Positions 28,056 through 36,246 of a DNA stretch of 64,000 nucleotides are shown in pieces. Below the pieces are notes generated by a model, which worked only from the letters and a program-made list of their open reading frames with translations, had not been told where the DNA came from and did not search any database. The translations under genes were made by a program, and so were the position numbers. Source of the stretch: Marivirga aurantiaca (GTDB lineage Bacteria; Bacteroidota; Bacteroidia; Cytophagales; Cyclobacteriaceae); assembly GCF_016679925.1 (NCBI RefSeq), contig NZ_JAEQBW010000005.1:186001-250000 (forward strand), in the 5' to 3' direction. The stretch's first letter is position 1, and the number at the start of each line of letters is the position of its first letter.

Positions 28056-28972
28056 TGGATTACTTGATATACCTGATATTGAAAAGCGTAATTTATGCTG
28101 GCTCTGTACTTCCGTTTTGGGTGCTTCACGGGCTATCAAACTTCCTATATTGGAATGTTTATTATGTATTTGATTATCGGAAAAAAGTTGTCAGGAGTAA
28201 CCTTAAAAATTCATTCCCTGAGAAAACAGAGGGGGAATTAAAGGCTATAGAAAAAAAGTTCTACAAGCATCTTTGCGATATAATGGTAGAAAGTCTCAAA
28301 TCTTTTACCATTTCTGAGAAAGAAATCAAAAAAAGACATAAATTCATTAATCCTGAAGTGGCACAAAAATATATTGATGAAGGATATAATATTTCCTTTA
28401 TTGCCCCTCATTACAACAACTGGGAATGGTTTATTATGAGTTTAAATTTCATAAAGGAACCTGTCAATCCGAAAGTATTAGTCATGTATGCGGTATTAAA
28501 AAACCCATATATGGAGAAACTTATTAAAAAAAGCAGATCAAGGATGGGCACTATCATGTTTCCCAAGGCTGAGACAATGAGGCAAATAGTAAATTACAAG
28601 AATGAACAGCATTTTTTATGTTTTGCTGCTGATCAGGCCCCACATAATCCCTACAATAGTTATTGGATGGAGTTCCTGGGGCAAGAAACAGCTGTGTTTT
28701 TCGGTGCGGAGAAATTAACAAAAGCCAAAGGATATATTCCTATCTATATGCGTGCACAAAAAAAAGCAAGGTCGTATTATGAGATAGAGCTTGAAGTAAT
28801 CACTGATAAACCTCAAGCAACAGAACATGGTTATATCACTGAGAAATTTATGAAATTGCTTGAAAATGACCTTCATAAAGAGCCTGCGTATTGGCTGTGG
28901 TCACACAAGCGATGGAAGAAAAAGAAACCTGCCGACTTTGAGGAAAAAAGAAACTCTGTTTCTCAAGACTAA
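28055..28972 (+). CDS. Lysophospholipid / lipid A acyltransferase (LpxL/HtrB family)
   Basis: 305 residues with one N-terminal membrane helix (about 4-24) and the family's catalytic core: APHYNNWEWF (HX4-D/E-type motif, about 117-126), RSRSRMGTIMFP and FCFAADQAPHNPYNSYWMEF. Known: the family adds secondary acyl chains to lipid A; Bacteroidota also contain relatives making aminolipids. It starts on the last base of the upstream exporter stop codon (TAATG), indicating coupling. Exact acceptor not determined. Confidence 0.88.
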   Translation: MDYLIYLILKSVIYAGSVLPFWVLHGLSNFLYWNVYYVFDYRKKVVRSNLKNSFPEKTEGELKAIEKKFYKHLCDIMVESLKSFTISEKEIKKRHKFINPEVAQKYIDEGYNISFIAPHYNNWEWFIMSLNFIKEPVNPKVLVMYAVLKNPYMEKLIKKSRSRMGTIMFPKAETMRQIVNYKNEQHFLCFAADQAPHNPYNSYWMEFLGQETAVFFGAEKLTKAKGYIPIYMRAQKKARSYYEIELEVITDKPQATEHGYITEKFMKLLENDLHKEPAYWLWSHKRWKKKKPADFEEKRNSVSQD

Positions 28973-29067
28973 AGAACATACTATAACGAGCAATAATCTT
29001 CCCTTTTGGAGGAAATATGAATTAAAATTTTTTAATATTACTTTAATTAATAAAGATATTTAACATT

Positions 29068-29799
29068 ATGAGTGAAATAGAAAACGTTGACAATAACGAG
29101 TTAGATAAAATTAGACAAGCTTTCAAAGATCGGGACTGGAATGAAATCAAAAGTTCTGACTCCTGGGCCATTTTTAAAATCATGTCTGAATTTGTGGATG
29201 GATTTGAAAAGCTATCCAAAATAGGGCCATGCGTTTCCGTATTTGGCTCAGCCCGTACCAAACCAGATAATAAATATTATAAAATGGCAGAGGAAGTGTC
29301 TGCTAAGTTAGTACGGCATGGCTATGGTGTAATCACAGGTGGTGGTCCCGGAATTATGGAAGCTGCCAATAAAGGAGCCAAAAGTGAAAATGGAAAATCT
29401 GTGGGTCTAAATATTGATTTGCCTTTCGAACAATTCAATAATATCTACATCGATCCCGACAAACTCATTACATTCGATTACTTCTTTGTAAGAAAAGTAA
29501 TGTTTGTTAAATATGCACAAGGCTTTGTGGTGATGCCTGGTGGCTTTGGCACCATGGATGAGCTCTTTGAAGCATTAACTTTAATACAAACACATAAGAT
29601 TGGTCGCTTTCCGATCGTTCTAGTAGGGAAGAGTTTCTGGAGTGGGCTAATTACCTGGATAGAAACCACTTTAATCAATGCAGAGAACAACGTAAACAAA
29701 GAAGATTTAGATCTTTTCACGGTAGTGGACACCCCTACAGAAGCGGTAAAAGTAATTGACGATTTCTATTCTCAGTTTATGTTGTCACCCAATTTTTAA
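29068..29799 (+). CDS. LOG-family nucleotide 5'-monophosphate phosphoribohydrolase
   Basis: 243 residues of the TIGR00730/Lysine-decarboxylase-like fold. Seen: GGGPGIMEAA (about 91-100) and PGGFGTMDE (157-165), the two catalytic motifs. Known: family members hydrolyse cytokinin-type or other purine nucleoside monophosphates to base and ribose 5-phosphate. The N-terminal 50 residues are extra to the core and polar. No purine gene is adjacent. A terminator follows. Confidence 0.9.
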   Translation: MSEIENVDNNELDKIRQAFKDRDWNEIKSSDSWAIFKIMSEFVDGFEKLSKIGPCVSVFGSARTKPDNKYYKMAEEVSAKLVRHGYGVITGGGPGIMEAANKGAKSENGKSVGLNIDLPFEQFNNIYIDPDKLITFDYFFVRKVMFVKYAQGFVVMPGGFGTMDELFEALTLIQTHKIGRFPIVLVGKSFWSGLITWIETTLINAENNVNKEDLDLFTVVDTPTEAVKVIDDFYSQFMLSPNF

Positions 29800-29813
29800 T
29801 TTCTCTTTACTAA

Positions 29814-29845
29814 AAAGCCTTAAATCAGGATTTGAGGCTTTTTTT
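29814..29845 (+). terminator. Terminator after the LOG-family gene
   Basis: AAAGCCTTAAATC (29814-29826) pairs with GATTTGAGGCTTT (29829-29841) with one G-T wobble and is followed by T residues. Confidence 0.8.
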
Positions 29846-29865
29846 ACACTTTTTAATCAATCGAA

Positions 29866-30810
29866 ATGTCAGAAAGCCGTTTTTCATTGTATGTTTCTAT
29901 TTTGGCACTAGTTACTTTTTTAGTGATTGCATTTAATGGTATGAATAATAAACCTCTCCAACAATCCAATCTGGAGGAAATGGTATTGAACCAACCTATT
30001 AGTTTTATCAATGCCAAAAGTATACCCTTGCCAGATAAAATTGATTTTGCAGGGGAGCAAGTTCCATTGGATATTCCAGATGTAAAAGAACGACTGGATA
30101 AGGAGCTACACATCAACTCTTACTGGCATAACAATACTATTTTCCTATTGAAAAGGGCTAATCGCTGGTTTCCTGTAATTGAGCCTATACTGGAAGAGTA
30201 TGGAATTCCTGACGATTTTAAATACCTGGCATTAATAGAAAGTGGTTTGGAAAATGTCACCAGTTATGCCGGTGCAGTTGGATTCTGGCAAATTCTGAAG
30301 GCCACTGGAAAGGAATTGGGCCTGGAAATTAACAGGGAAGTTGATGAAAGATATCATCCTGTACTTTCTACTATTGCCGCATGTAAATATCTTAAAAAAT
30401 CTTATGAGAAATTCGGTTCCTGGACCTTAGTGGCTGCTTCTTACAATCGTGGGATGCGAGGAATGCAAAATGCACTAGACCATCAGAAAGCTGACAATTA
30501 CTATGATTTAATGCTAAATGAGGAAACTTCTCGCTATGTCTTCAGGGTTTTGGCTATTAAGCAAATTGTTGAATCCCCAACTGATTTTGGATTAGAAATT
30601 GATGACACACACCTTTACCCACCTTATAGCTATCGGTATGATACCCTAAGAAATTCTACTGATTTGGTGGAATATGCCCTCAGTCAAAACACCAATTACA
30701 AAACGCTGAAATTGTACAATCCCTGGTTGATAGATGATGAATTAAGCATAAGAATAAATAACTTTTACGTGATCAGTCTCCCCAAACAAAAAGATTCACT
30801 TAAAAAGTAA
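29866..30810 (+). CDS. Lytic transglycosylase (MltD-type SLT domain)
   Basis: 314-residue exported cell-wall lyase. Seen: an N-terminal membrane anchor or signal (about 9-25), then the Slt fold (about 95-230) with the catalytic Glu in ALIESGLEN (Glu125), AGAVGFWQILKATGKELGL and the closing AASYNRGMRGM. The tail (about 255-305) resembles a single weak LysM-like repeat. MltD of enterobacteria carries two LysM repeats after the same core, so this is a shorter form. It cleaves peptidoglycan glycan strands in the periplasm. Confidence 0.92.
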   Translation: MSESRFSLYVSILALVTFLVIAFNGMNNKPLQQSNLEEMVLNQPISFINAKSIPLPDKIDFAGEQVPLDIPDVKERLDKELHINSYWHNNTIFLLKRANRWFPVIEPILEEYGIPDDFKYLALIESGLENVTSYAGAVGFWQILKATGKELGLEINREVDERYHPVLSTIAACKYLKKSYEKFGSWTLVAASYNRGMRGMQNALDHQKADNYYDLMLNEETSRYVFRVLAIKQIVESPTDFGLEIDDTHLYPPYSYRYDTLRNSTDLVEYALSQNTNYKTLKLYNPWLIDDELSIRINNFYVISLPKQKDSLKK

Positions 30811-31426
30811 TCCCGAATTCAAGTCCTAATAAGTCATTTTGGACTGTCCAGTCTTCGCTGGTCCTACTTTCATTAATTATATTGAACAGGCCTCTTTGAT
30901 AGATGATACCTCCAAATAACTTAGTGTCTATTCCAAGCCCATATTCCACACCAACTGCCAATAATGCAGACAAATCCATGAAATTAAATTTTTGAACAAA
31001 ATTCTCCTCATCACCTTTACCTTTGGTTTTGAAATCCAGGGTACCTCCCACCTGAAAATAAAGCTTCTTGTCGAGACCTACCTCTTCAGTATACAACTTC
31101 AAAGAAACAGGAACTTGTAAATAATGTAAGGCATAGTCTTCTGTTATTTCCTGATTTCTATTCTGATCATTAATATTTATCCCTGCCCTCTTTGTAGCAA
31201 ATATTAATCCAGTGCTAAAATAATGATTCTCTTTAAATTCAAAATCCATAATAGGACCCAATTGCATACCTACACCTATTCCATCAGGACTAAAAGAAAG
31301 TGTATCGGAATCTCCCTCAACCCTATTAAAAGTCATTGTGGGGGCTAATTTCAGACCAAATTTAACCTGTGCCTGTGCACTTCCAAAAGTTATTATTAAG
31401 ATGGCAGAGAGGAGCAATTTTTTCAT
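30800..31426 (-). CDS. PorT-like outer-membrane beta-barrel protein
   Basis: 208 residues: a signal peptide ending SAQAQ, then alternating beta strands with aromatic girdles (KFGLKLAPTMTFNRV, HYFSTGLIFATKRAG, LHYLQVPVSLKLYTE) ending in an aromatic C-terminal Phe. This matches the 8-stranded outer-membrane barrel domain common in the phylum, related to PorT. It overlaps the lytic transglycosylase gene tail by 11 nt (convergent) and is divergent from gldB. Function beyond the fold is unknown. Confidence 0.85.
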   Translation of the reverse strand: MKKLLLSAILIITFGSAQAQVKFGLKLAPTMTFNRVEGDSDTLSFSPDGIGVGMQLGPIMDFEFKENHYFSTGLIFATKRAGININDQNRNQEITEDYALHYLQVPVSLKLYTEEVGLDKKLYFQVGGTLDFKTKGKGDEENFVQKFNFMDLSALLAVGVEYGLGIDTKLFGGIIYQRGLFNIINESRTSEDWTVQNDLLGLEFGITF

Positions 31427-31439
31427 CTATTTAAAGTTT

Positions 31440-31447
31440 TATATTTG
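31440..31447 (+). promoter_or_regulatory. -7 element of the gldB promoter
   Basis: TATATTTG exactly fits TAnnTTTG; the predicted start near 31453 supports the ATG at 31476 over the long upstream frame that begins inside the neighbouring gene. Confidence 0.5.
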
Positions 31448-31462
31448 TAAATATCCCAGAAT

Positions 31463-31470
31463 CAAAATTA
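31463..31470 (-). promoter_or_regulatory. -7 element of the beta-barrel gene promoter
   Basis: On the minus strand TAATTTTG fits TAnnTTTG, with start near 31457 and ATG at 31426. It faces the gldB promoter with overlapping initiation regions. Confidence 0.5.
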
Positions 31471-31475
31471 AGTAT

Positions 31476-32492
31476 ATGCAACGGAATAAACCCAGCTTTG
31501 TTATTTTAATAATTTCCCTTTCTTTAATTAATTATTCTTGCAACAAAGATGATGATTTTTGCTCAAATGCCCCCGAAACAAGTGGAATAGAAGTGAATTT
31601 ACCTTTATCAGACCTCACTGATGATTTAATAAAAATTTCAACTTCAGAAGAAGCAATTGATTTCATAGAAGAGTATCCTTTTATTGCCAATTATTTTCTA
31701 GCTGGACCAACAGATGAAACTGATTCAGCCATCGCTAACCGAATGGTTAATATATTTACTAACACTGCCTATAAAGATTCTGTTTACAAAGAAGTAAGAG
31801 AAACTTTTGGAGATTTTACCCTGTTACAATCGGAATTCGAAAAAGCATTTCAACACTACAAATATTATTACCCTGATGTAAATGCCCCAAAACTTGAGTT
31901 TGTGCTCTCAGGCTTGCAAAAAGACCTTTATATATCGGACTCATTGGTGAGCATTGCTGCCGATTACTTTCTTGGTTCTGAAGCCTCATTTGTACCTACA
32001 GGTGTTCCGGATTATATTCTCAAAAGATATCAGAAAGAGTATATTGTTCCTATGACAATGCTGCTAATTACTCAGGCAAAAAACCAAACAGATTACTCAG
32101 ATAAAACATTACTGGCCGACATGATTTTCTATGGCAAATCGTATTATCTGGCCAAGCAAACAATCCCTTGTACACCTGACTCCCTGTTAATTGGATATTC
32201 CTCTCAAGAAATGAAGGATATTGCTAAAAATGAACACATTATTTGGGCCAATTTTTTAGAAAATGATCTCTTGTACGAAACCAGTCATTTTATTAAAAAT
32301 AAATTTATAGGAGAACGTCCTAAAACCTTCGAAATAAGTGAAAATTGTCCGGGCAGAATTGGCGTCTGGGTAGGTTGGCAGATCGTGAACGCCTATATGA
32401 AAAATAATCCGGAAGTAAATCTTCAGGAATTAATGAGCAAAACAGATGTACAGGAAATTTTCAAAAATTCACACTACAAGCCAAGAGGATAA
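31476..32492 (+). CDS. gldB: Gliding motility lipoprotein GldB
   Basis: 338 residues from the ATG at 31476: a lipobox ending NYSC (Cys22), then the GldB family features FVPTGVPDYILKRYQKEYIVP, LLADMIFYGKSYYLAKQ, LIGYSSQEMKDIAKNE, PGRIGVWVGWQIV and the tail HYKPR. Known: GldB is an essential gliding lipoprotein in Flavobacterium and is conserved beside T9SS genes in gliding Bacteroidota. The usual neighbour gldC is absent here, since the next gene is a TerB-like protein. Presence of PorZ at 59 kb supports a T9SS in this cell. Confidence 0.92.
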   Translation: MQRNKPSFVILIISLSLINYSCNKDDDFCSNAPETSGIEVNLPLSDLTDDLIKISTSEEAIDFIEEYPFIANYFLAGPTDETDSAIANRMVNIFTNTAYKDSVYKEVRETFGDFTLLQSEFEKAFQHYKYYYPDVNAPKLEFVLSGLQKDLYISDSLVSIAADYFLGSEASFVPTGVPDYILKRYQKEYIVPMTMLLITQAKNQTDYSDKTLLADMIFYGKSYYLAKQTIPCTPDSLLIGYSSQEMKDIAKNEHIIWANFLENDLLYETSHFIKNKFIGERPKTFEISENCPGRIGVWVGWQIVNAYMKNNPEVNLQELMSKTDVQEIFKNSHYKPRG

Positions 32493-32645
32493 CTATGCGG
32501 AAGATGCTAACATGACTCTGTTTTAATGGGGTAAATTTACTATCAGTATCAAATATGAAATGGCAGGAGATCAAGTAAGTCCAATGGTTTTTATTTCTGT
32601 TCTAATTTGTCGAAATTGAAGATCAGGCTTGAAACTTATAAACCA

Positions 32646-33893
32646 ATGGATCCTACTGAAAAAGGCTGGCTTAACGAATATATCCAATTTAGGAAGTCCC
32701 ATTCAATCGATTTGAGTAGGTTTTCAATTACAAATCATAGAAATTCATTATATAAAATATTACAACCAACAGGGCTTATCTATGGCCAGCCTATTCATGC
32801 TCCTGGATTAAAGCACCCGAAGGAGCCACGATTCAACACAATGAGCAAGAGAAAAATTGTTTTGCTTGAAAGTTTTTTCCATAGTGCTATGTTGACCAGC
32901 AAAAACAAGCCACACACATTAAGTGAATGGGAAGAATTTTACCATACTATAAGCATTTCAATAGGTGATTTCTATTCCCACCTAAATCCTGAATTATCTA
33001 AAAAGCCGAGATTTCAATTTACAAAAAAACTCAATGAGGGGCTCCCTTTTACTGAGCAGGTGCTACATAAAAAGTTATTTTTGAAATCGAGGTGGAATCC
33101 TTTCTGGGGAAGTCTATTTCAAAACAGCCTGTTGTTTTTGGACACTTATTATTTTGGCGAATGGTGTGCCGGCACTTTCAATAATATAAAATGGCACAAA
33201 GATGCTATGAAAATAGTACTCTTAAAAATAATTGTGGCTGCAACCCACGCTAACCATATTGTTGAAAGGAAAGATAAAAATATTTTTTTTACATTCTTAG
33301 CTTCCTCTAAACTAACCAAAGATCAAGAGAAAACGGCAAAAGATGCATTTCGAGATGGAATTACCCTTGACCAGATAGATCTCAGGTTTGTAGATACCTG
33401 GCTTTTAAAAAAGTATGTGTTAGAGTTGACTATCCTAATGATTTGGGCTGACAAAGTAATTACACAAGAAGAAAGGGCTTTTTTATTAACCTTAGCAGGA
33501 CGGTTTGGTTTTATTGAAACAGATCTGGATGCAAGTTTAATTGCAATTGAATCTTTTGTAATAGAGAATTGGAAAGAGGTTTATTTTTTACAAAGCAAAC
33601 ATTCCTTTCAGGTAATCAATGAAAATATCCATAAGCGTATTGCCGCTGTAATGAATAATTATAAGGATAACATTATAGATGAAATTAAAGAAAATCAGGA
33701 GCTTTTACCACTTCTAGAGAAATCAAGACTACAAACTTTAGATGAGGATGAAAAAGAAAAAATCCGTATACAGCTTATGACAGTATTACAATCAGTCCCA
33801 TCATTCGAAACTATCACGCTTCCAGGCAACTTTCTTACGTTGCCAATTTTATTGAAGGTGCTCCCCAATGAGATATTCCCCTCTAATTTTTAA
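32646..33893 (+). CDS. TerB-like domain protein of unknown function
   Basis: 415 residues from the ATG at 32646; an in-frame TTG at 32607 is an alternative start. Seen: a TerB-like helical domain (about 205-315, with VAATHANHIVERKDKNIFF, LTILMIWADKVITQEERAFL and an acidic metal-site-like DGITLDQIDLRF). TerB proteins are tellurite-resistance accessory proteins with acidic metal sites. The N-terminal 200 residues are not recognised, and there is no signal peptide. It is convergent with and overlaps terC by 11 nt at the stops. The pairing suggests related metal handling but convergence means separate transcription. Confidence 0.6.
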   Translation: MDPTEKGWLNEYIQFRKSHSIDLSRFSITNHRNSLYKILQPTGLIYGQPIHAPGLKHPKEPRFNTMSKRKIVLLESFFHSAMLTSKNKPHTLSEWEEFYHTISISIGDFYSHLNPELSKKPRFQFTKKLNEGLPFTEQVLHKKLFLKSRWNPFWGSLFQNSLLFLDTYYFGEWCAGTFNNIKWHKDAMKIVLLKIIVAATHANHIVERKDKNIFFTFLASSKLTKDQEKTAKDAFRDGITLDQIDLRFVDTWLLKKYVLELTILMIWADKVITQEERAFLLTLAGRFGFIETDLDASLIAIESFVIENWKEVYFLQSKHSFQVINENIHKRIAAVMNNYKDNIIDEIKENQELLPLLEKSRLQTLDEDEKEKIRIQLMTVLQSVPSFETITLPGNFLTLPILLKVLPNEIFPSNF

Positions 33894-34860
33894 TTTCCGA
33901 TATTTCAGTTACCTTTTTCTTCTGAGGAATTAACAATGATACCAATATAGATAAAAGAAGGGTGCCAAAAATCACACTAAATGAAAACACTGTGGAAATA
34001 TGAATATTGAAAATTTCCAATAGCATTTTTGCTCCTATGAAAATGAGGATAAAAGACAATCCTTTCTGCAATAGATAGAACCTATCAATTATGCCAGCAA
34101 GTAGAAAGAATTTGGCCCTTAATCCCAAAATCGCAAATATATTTGAGGTATAAAGAATAAATTCACTTTGAGTAATGGCAAACACTGCAGGAATAGAGTC
34201 TACAGCGAAAATCAAATCAGTAGATTCAATCAAAACGATCACCAGAAACAATGGCGTAAACAAAAATTTCTTCCCTCTTTTCACCATAAACTTACCACTA
34301 AAATCCCCCTTAGTGATTTTCAGGTATTTTCTGGAAAATTTAATAATTACGTTTTTTTCAGGATCTAAGTCCCCTTCTGCCTTTTGAAAGAAAATTTTGA
34401 CTCCGCTATATACAAGAAATGCCCCGAATATATATAGAATCCAATGGAATTGAGATACTAGATAAGCTCCCAGGAAGATGAAAATGGCCCGGAAAACAAT
34501 GGCTCCCATTACCCCCCAGAAAAGAATTTTGTGATAGTATTCTTCTTTTACTTTGAAATATCTAAGAATGAGTAAAATAACAAAAATATTATCAACTGAT
34601 AATGCATATTCTGTAAGATATGCCGAGAAGAATTCTAAAGACACTTTAGCGCCACCTGCATATTTATAAATAAGCAAACCAAAAATAATTGAAATAACTA
34701 CCCAAAAGATAGATTGATAAGTAGCGGATTTTAATGAAACCTTATGGGCTTTTCTATTAAAAACACCTAAATCAAAAGCAAGAAAAATAATGATAACCGC
34801 TCCAAAAAGGATATAAAGGCTGGTTTCAGGATTATTCTCTAAGTTAAAAGCAAAAATCAT
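33883..34860 (-). CDS. TerC family membrane protein (Mn2+ exporter-like)
   Basis: 325 residues with eight or so membrane helices. Seen: LFGAVIIIFLAFDLGVFNRKAH, SVDNIFVILLILRYF, FVKRGKKF-type central loop, VLIESTDLIFAVDSIPAVFAI and ILGLRAKFFLLAGIIDRF, all standard for TerC/Alx. The acidic residues in the helices (SVDN and VDSIPA) fit metal transport. Known: TerC and Alx are metal exporters tied to Mn2+ homeostasis and, for some, to metallating exported proteins. It is probably monocistronic. Confidence 0.92.
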   Translation of the reverse strand: MIFAFNLENNPETSLYILFGAVIIIFLAFDLGVFNRKAHKVSLKSATYQSIFWVVISIIFGLLIYKYAGGAKVSLEFFSAYLTEYALSVDNIFVILLILRYFKVKEEYYHKILFWGVMGAIVFRAIFIFLGAYLVSQFHWILYIFGAFLVYSGVKIFFQKAEGDLDPEKNVIIKFSRKYLKITKGDFSGKFMVKRGKKFLFTPLFLVIVLIESTDLIFAVDSIPAVFAITQSEFILYTSNIFAILGLRAKFFLLAGIIDRFYLLQKGLSFILIFIGAKMLLEIFNIHISTVFSFSVIFGTLLLSILVSLLIPQKKKVTEISEIKN

Positions 34861-35124
34861 ATAAATTATTCCCTATTCAAGGCGCAAGTTAACTGTTTTT
34901 AACATCTCTTTTTAAAAAAAATTTATATAAATTATAAATATTAGAAGTAAAAAAGAGAATATTAAAGCAAACAACCATTCATATTGTAGCTTTTACAGCA
35001 TTCAGGTAGCTTTGATAAAAGGTGATAATTGTATTATAAAATGTAATACATTCACCATCATAATTGAAATAAGATGGCTTACTGGTAAGCCATCTTATCA
35101 AAAATATTTGTAATATGGAGAATA
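34861..35124. other. Intergenic stretch, no gene seen
   Basis: This gap holds no supported gene or RNA; only the terminator hairpin at 35069-35098 stands out. Confidence 0.4.
35069..35098 (-). terminator. Terminator of the collagen-like lipoprotein gene
   Basis: A perfect 13-bp stem (35069-35081 with 35086-35098), loop CTGG, lies 27 nt past the gene's stop; the minus strand continues with TTTCAATT, a modest T tract. Confidence 0.7.
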
Positions 35125-35709
35125 TTATTTTGGCCTGTTTTGAACACTTACTTTTTTACTTTTCTCCAAACCATAATATTCTATCACCTCATGATAATTC
35201 TCATAATCAACCGGAGGAGTGGACCTACCGGCACCATATTGGCCAGGAACAACTACCGCACGAACAATCCAATTATCGGTAGCGCCTGCACCTAAAACGT
35301 TGAGATTAAAATTTCCTTCCATAAACAGCCTAACATCATACTTACTGAAATCATAATTGTATTGAAGGGTTCCAAATTCAGTAAAAATAACTTGTGGCAA
35401 TGCACGCCAAATATCGAGGTCATCCTCTTCAATATATTCCCATAGAAAGTAAACCAACACCTTATCTGAATCCAACATCTGAAAGTCTTCAGGAAACTCT
35501 AAAAACACTTCATAATCCGGAGACACAAAGGTGACCTCTTCAAATTCAAACACAAAAGCTTCCTCACCATTCAAGCCATCTTGACCATCCTGTCCGGCTG
35601 GTCCTTGAGGCCCTCTGGGCCCTGGAGGTCCTTCATTTCCATTAACTGTACATGAGGCAATCAATGCTCCCACAGCTAGTATTTGTAGATAGTAAAATAG
35701 ATTTTTCAT
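35125..35709 (-). CDS. Lipoprotein with collagen-like triple-helix repeats
   Basis: 194 residues. Seen: a lipobox LIASC (Cys20), then eight Gly-X-Y triplets (about 27-50, GPPGPRGPQGPAGQDGQ onward) directly after it, and a beta-rich domain (about 55-180) ending in a basic tail. Known: short collagen-like stalks occur on bacterial surface lipoproteins and trimerise. Proline without hydroxylation here must stabilise the helix. Function and ligand unknown. The triplets are short, so the stalk is only a spacer between membrane and domain. Confidence 0.85.
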   Translation of the reverse strand: MKNLFYYLQILAVGALIASCTVNGNEGPPGPRGPQGPAGQDGQDGLNGEEAFVFEFEEVTFVSPDYEVFLEFPEDFQMLDSDKVLVYFLWEYIEEDDLDIWRALPQVIFTEFGTLQYNYDFSKYDVRLFMEGNFNLNVLGAGATDNWIVRAVVVPGQYGAGRSTPPVDYENYHEVIEYYGLEKSKKVSVQNRPK

Positions 35710-35866
35710 AGCATCATTCGTTAGATTTGTTTAAAATCACCAAATAGTATGCCAAGATAGAAAATTAGATTTAGTAATCTCCCCTAAAAAAAGGAATTAA
35801 AAAATTGTGAGAAACAAAGAAGGGGAGAATTTCAAATCTGAAATTAAGATGCTAGAAAATATTCTA
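35710..35866. other. Intergenic stretch, nothing recognised
   Basis: No gene, RNA or clear promoter is seen. The minus-strand TTTGG-like elements near 35745 do not fit TAnnTTTG spacing well. Confidence 0.3.
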
Positions 35867-35980
35867 CTATCTTAAAAGTGACAGGATAAACATCCCAGTA
35901 AAAAGCACAAAAAAGATAAGCCCTTTTATAAGGTTGTCTTCAATTCTGGTTTGATGAAATATTTTATGTAGTCCACGCAT
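35867..35980 (-). CDS. Unannotated 37-residue single-helix membrane peptide
   Basis: An ATG-to-TAG frame of 38 codons, below the usual length cut-off. Seen: a basic and polar start (MRGLHKIFHQTRIED), a hydrophobic helix of about 19 residues (GLIFFVLFTGMFILSLL) and a C-terminal Arg. The layout is typical of small single-span inner-membrane proteins. Upstream TACTTTAG (about 35993-36000, one base off TAnnTTTG) with TTTG about 17 nt before it could be a promoter. Homology cannot be judged. Confidence 0.45.
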   Translation of the reverse strand: MRGLHKIFHQTRIEDNLIKGLIFFVLFTGMFILSLLR

Positions 35981-36246
35981 ATCTGATACTAAAGTAGAAT
36001 ATATTCGGAAAGACAAAAAATAAGCAGATTTAGAAGAGCGTAATGTTTACGAACTGTAGTCTATATAAATAGAGAATTATTTAATACATATTAAAATCCA
36101 TACAGCCTGAAAAATGGATGAGTGCACAATAAACCCCCACTAAATCCACTTATTCTTCTATGAAAATCATTATGCTCTATTTTAATTTAGTAAAGAAGCT
36201 TAAAAACCTACATCAGATAATTGAATCTAAAATAATAGATTTAATA
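35981..36246. other. Intergenic stretch before the 36.2 kb ABC gene
   Basis: Besides the weak promoter just upstream of the 37-residue frame (near 35990-36020), nothing is recognised here. Confidence 0.3.
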
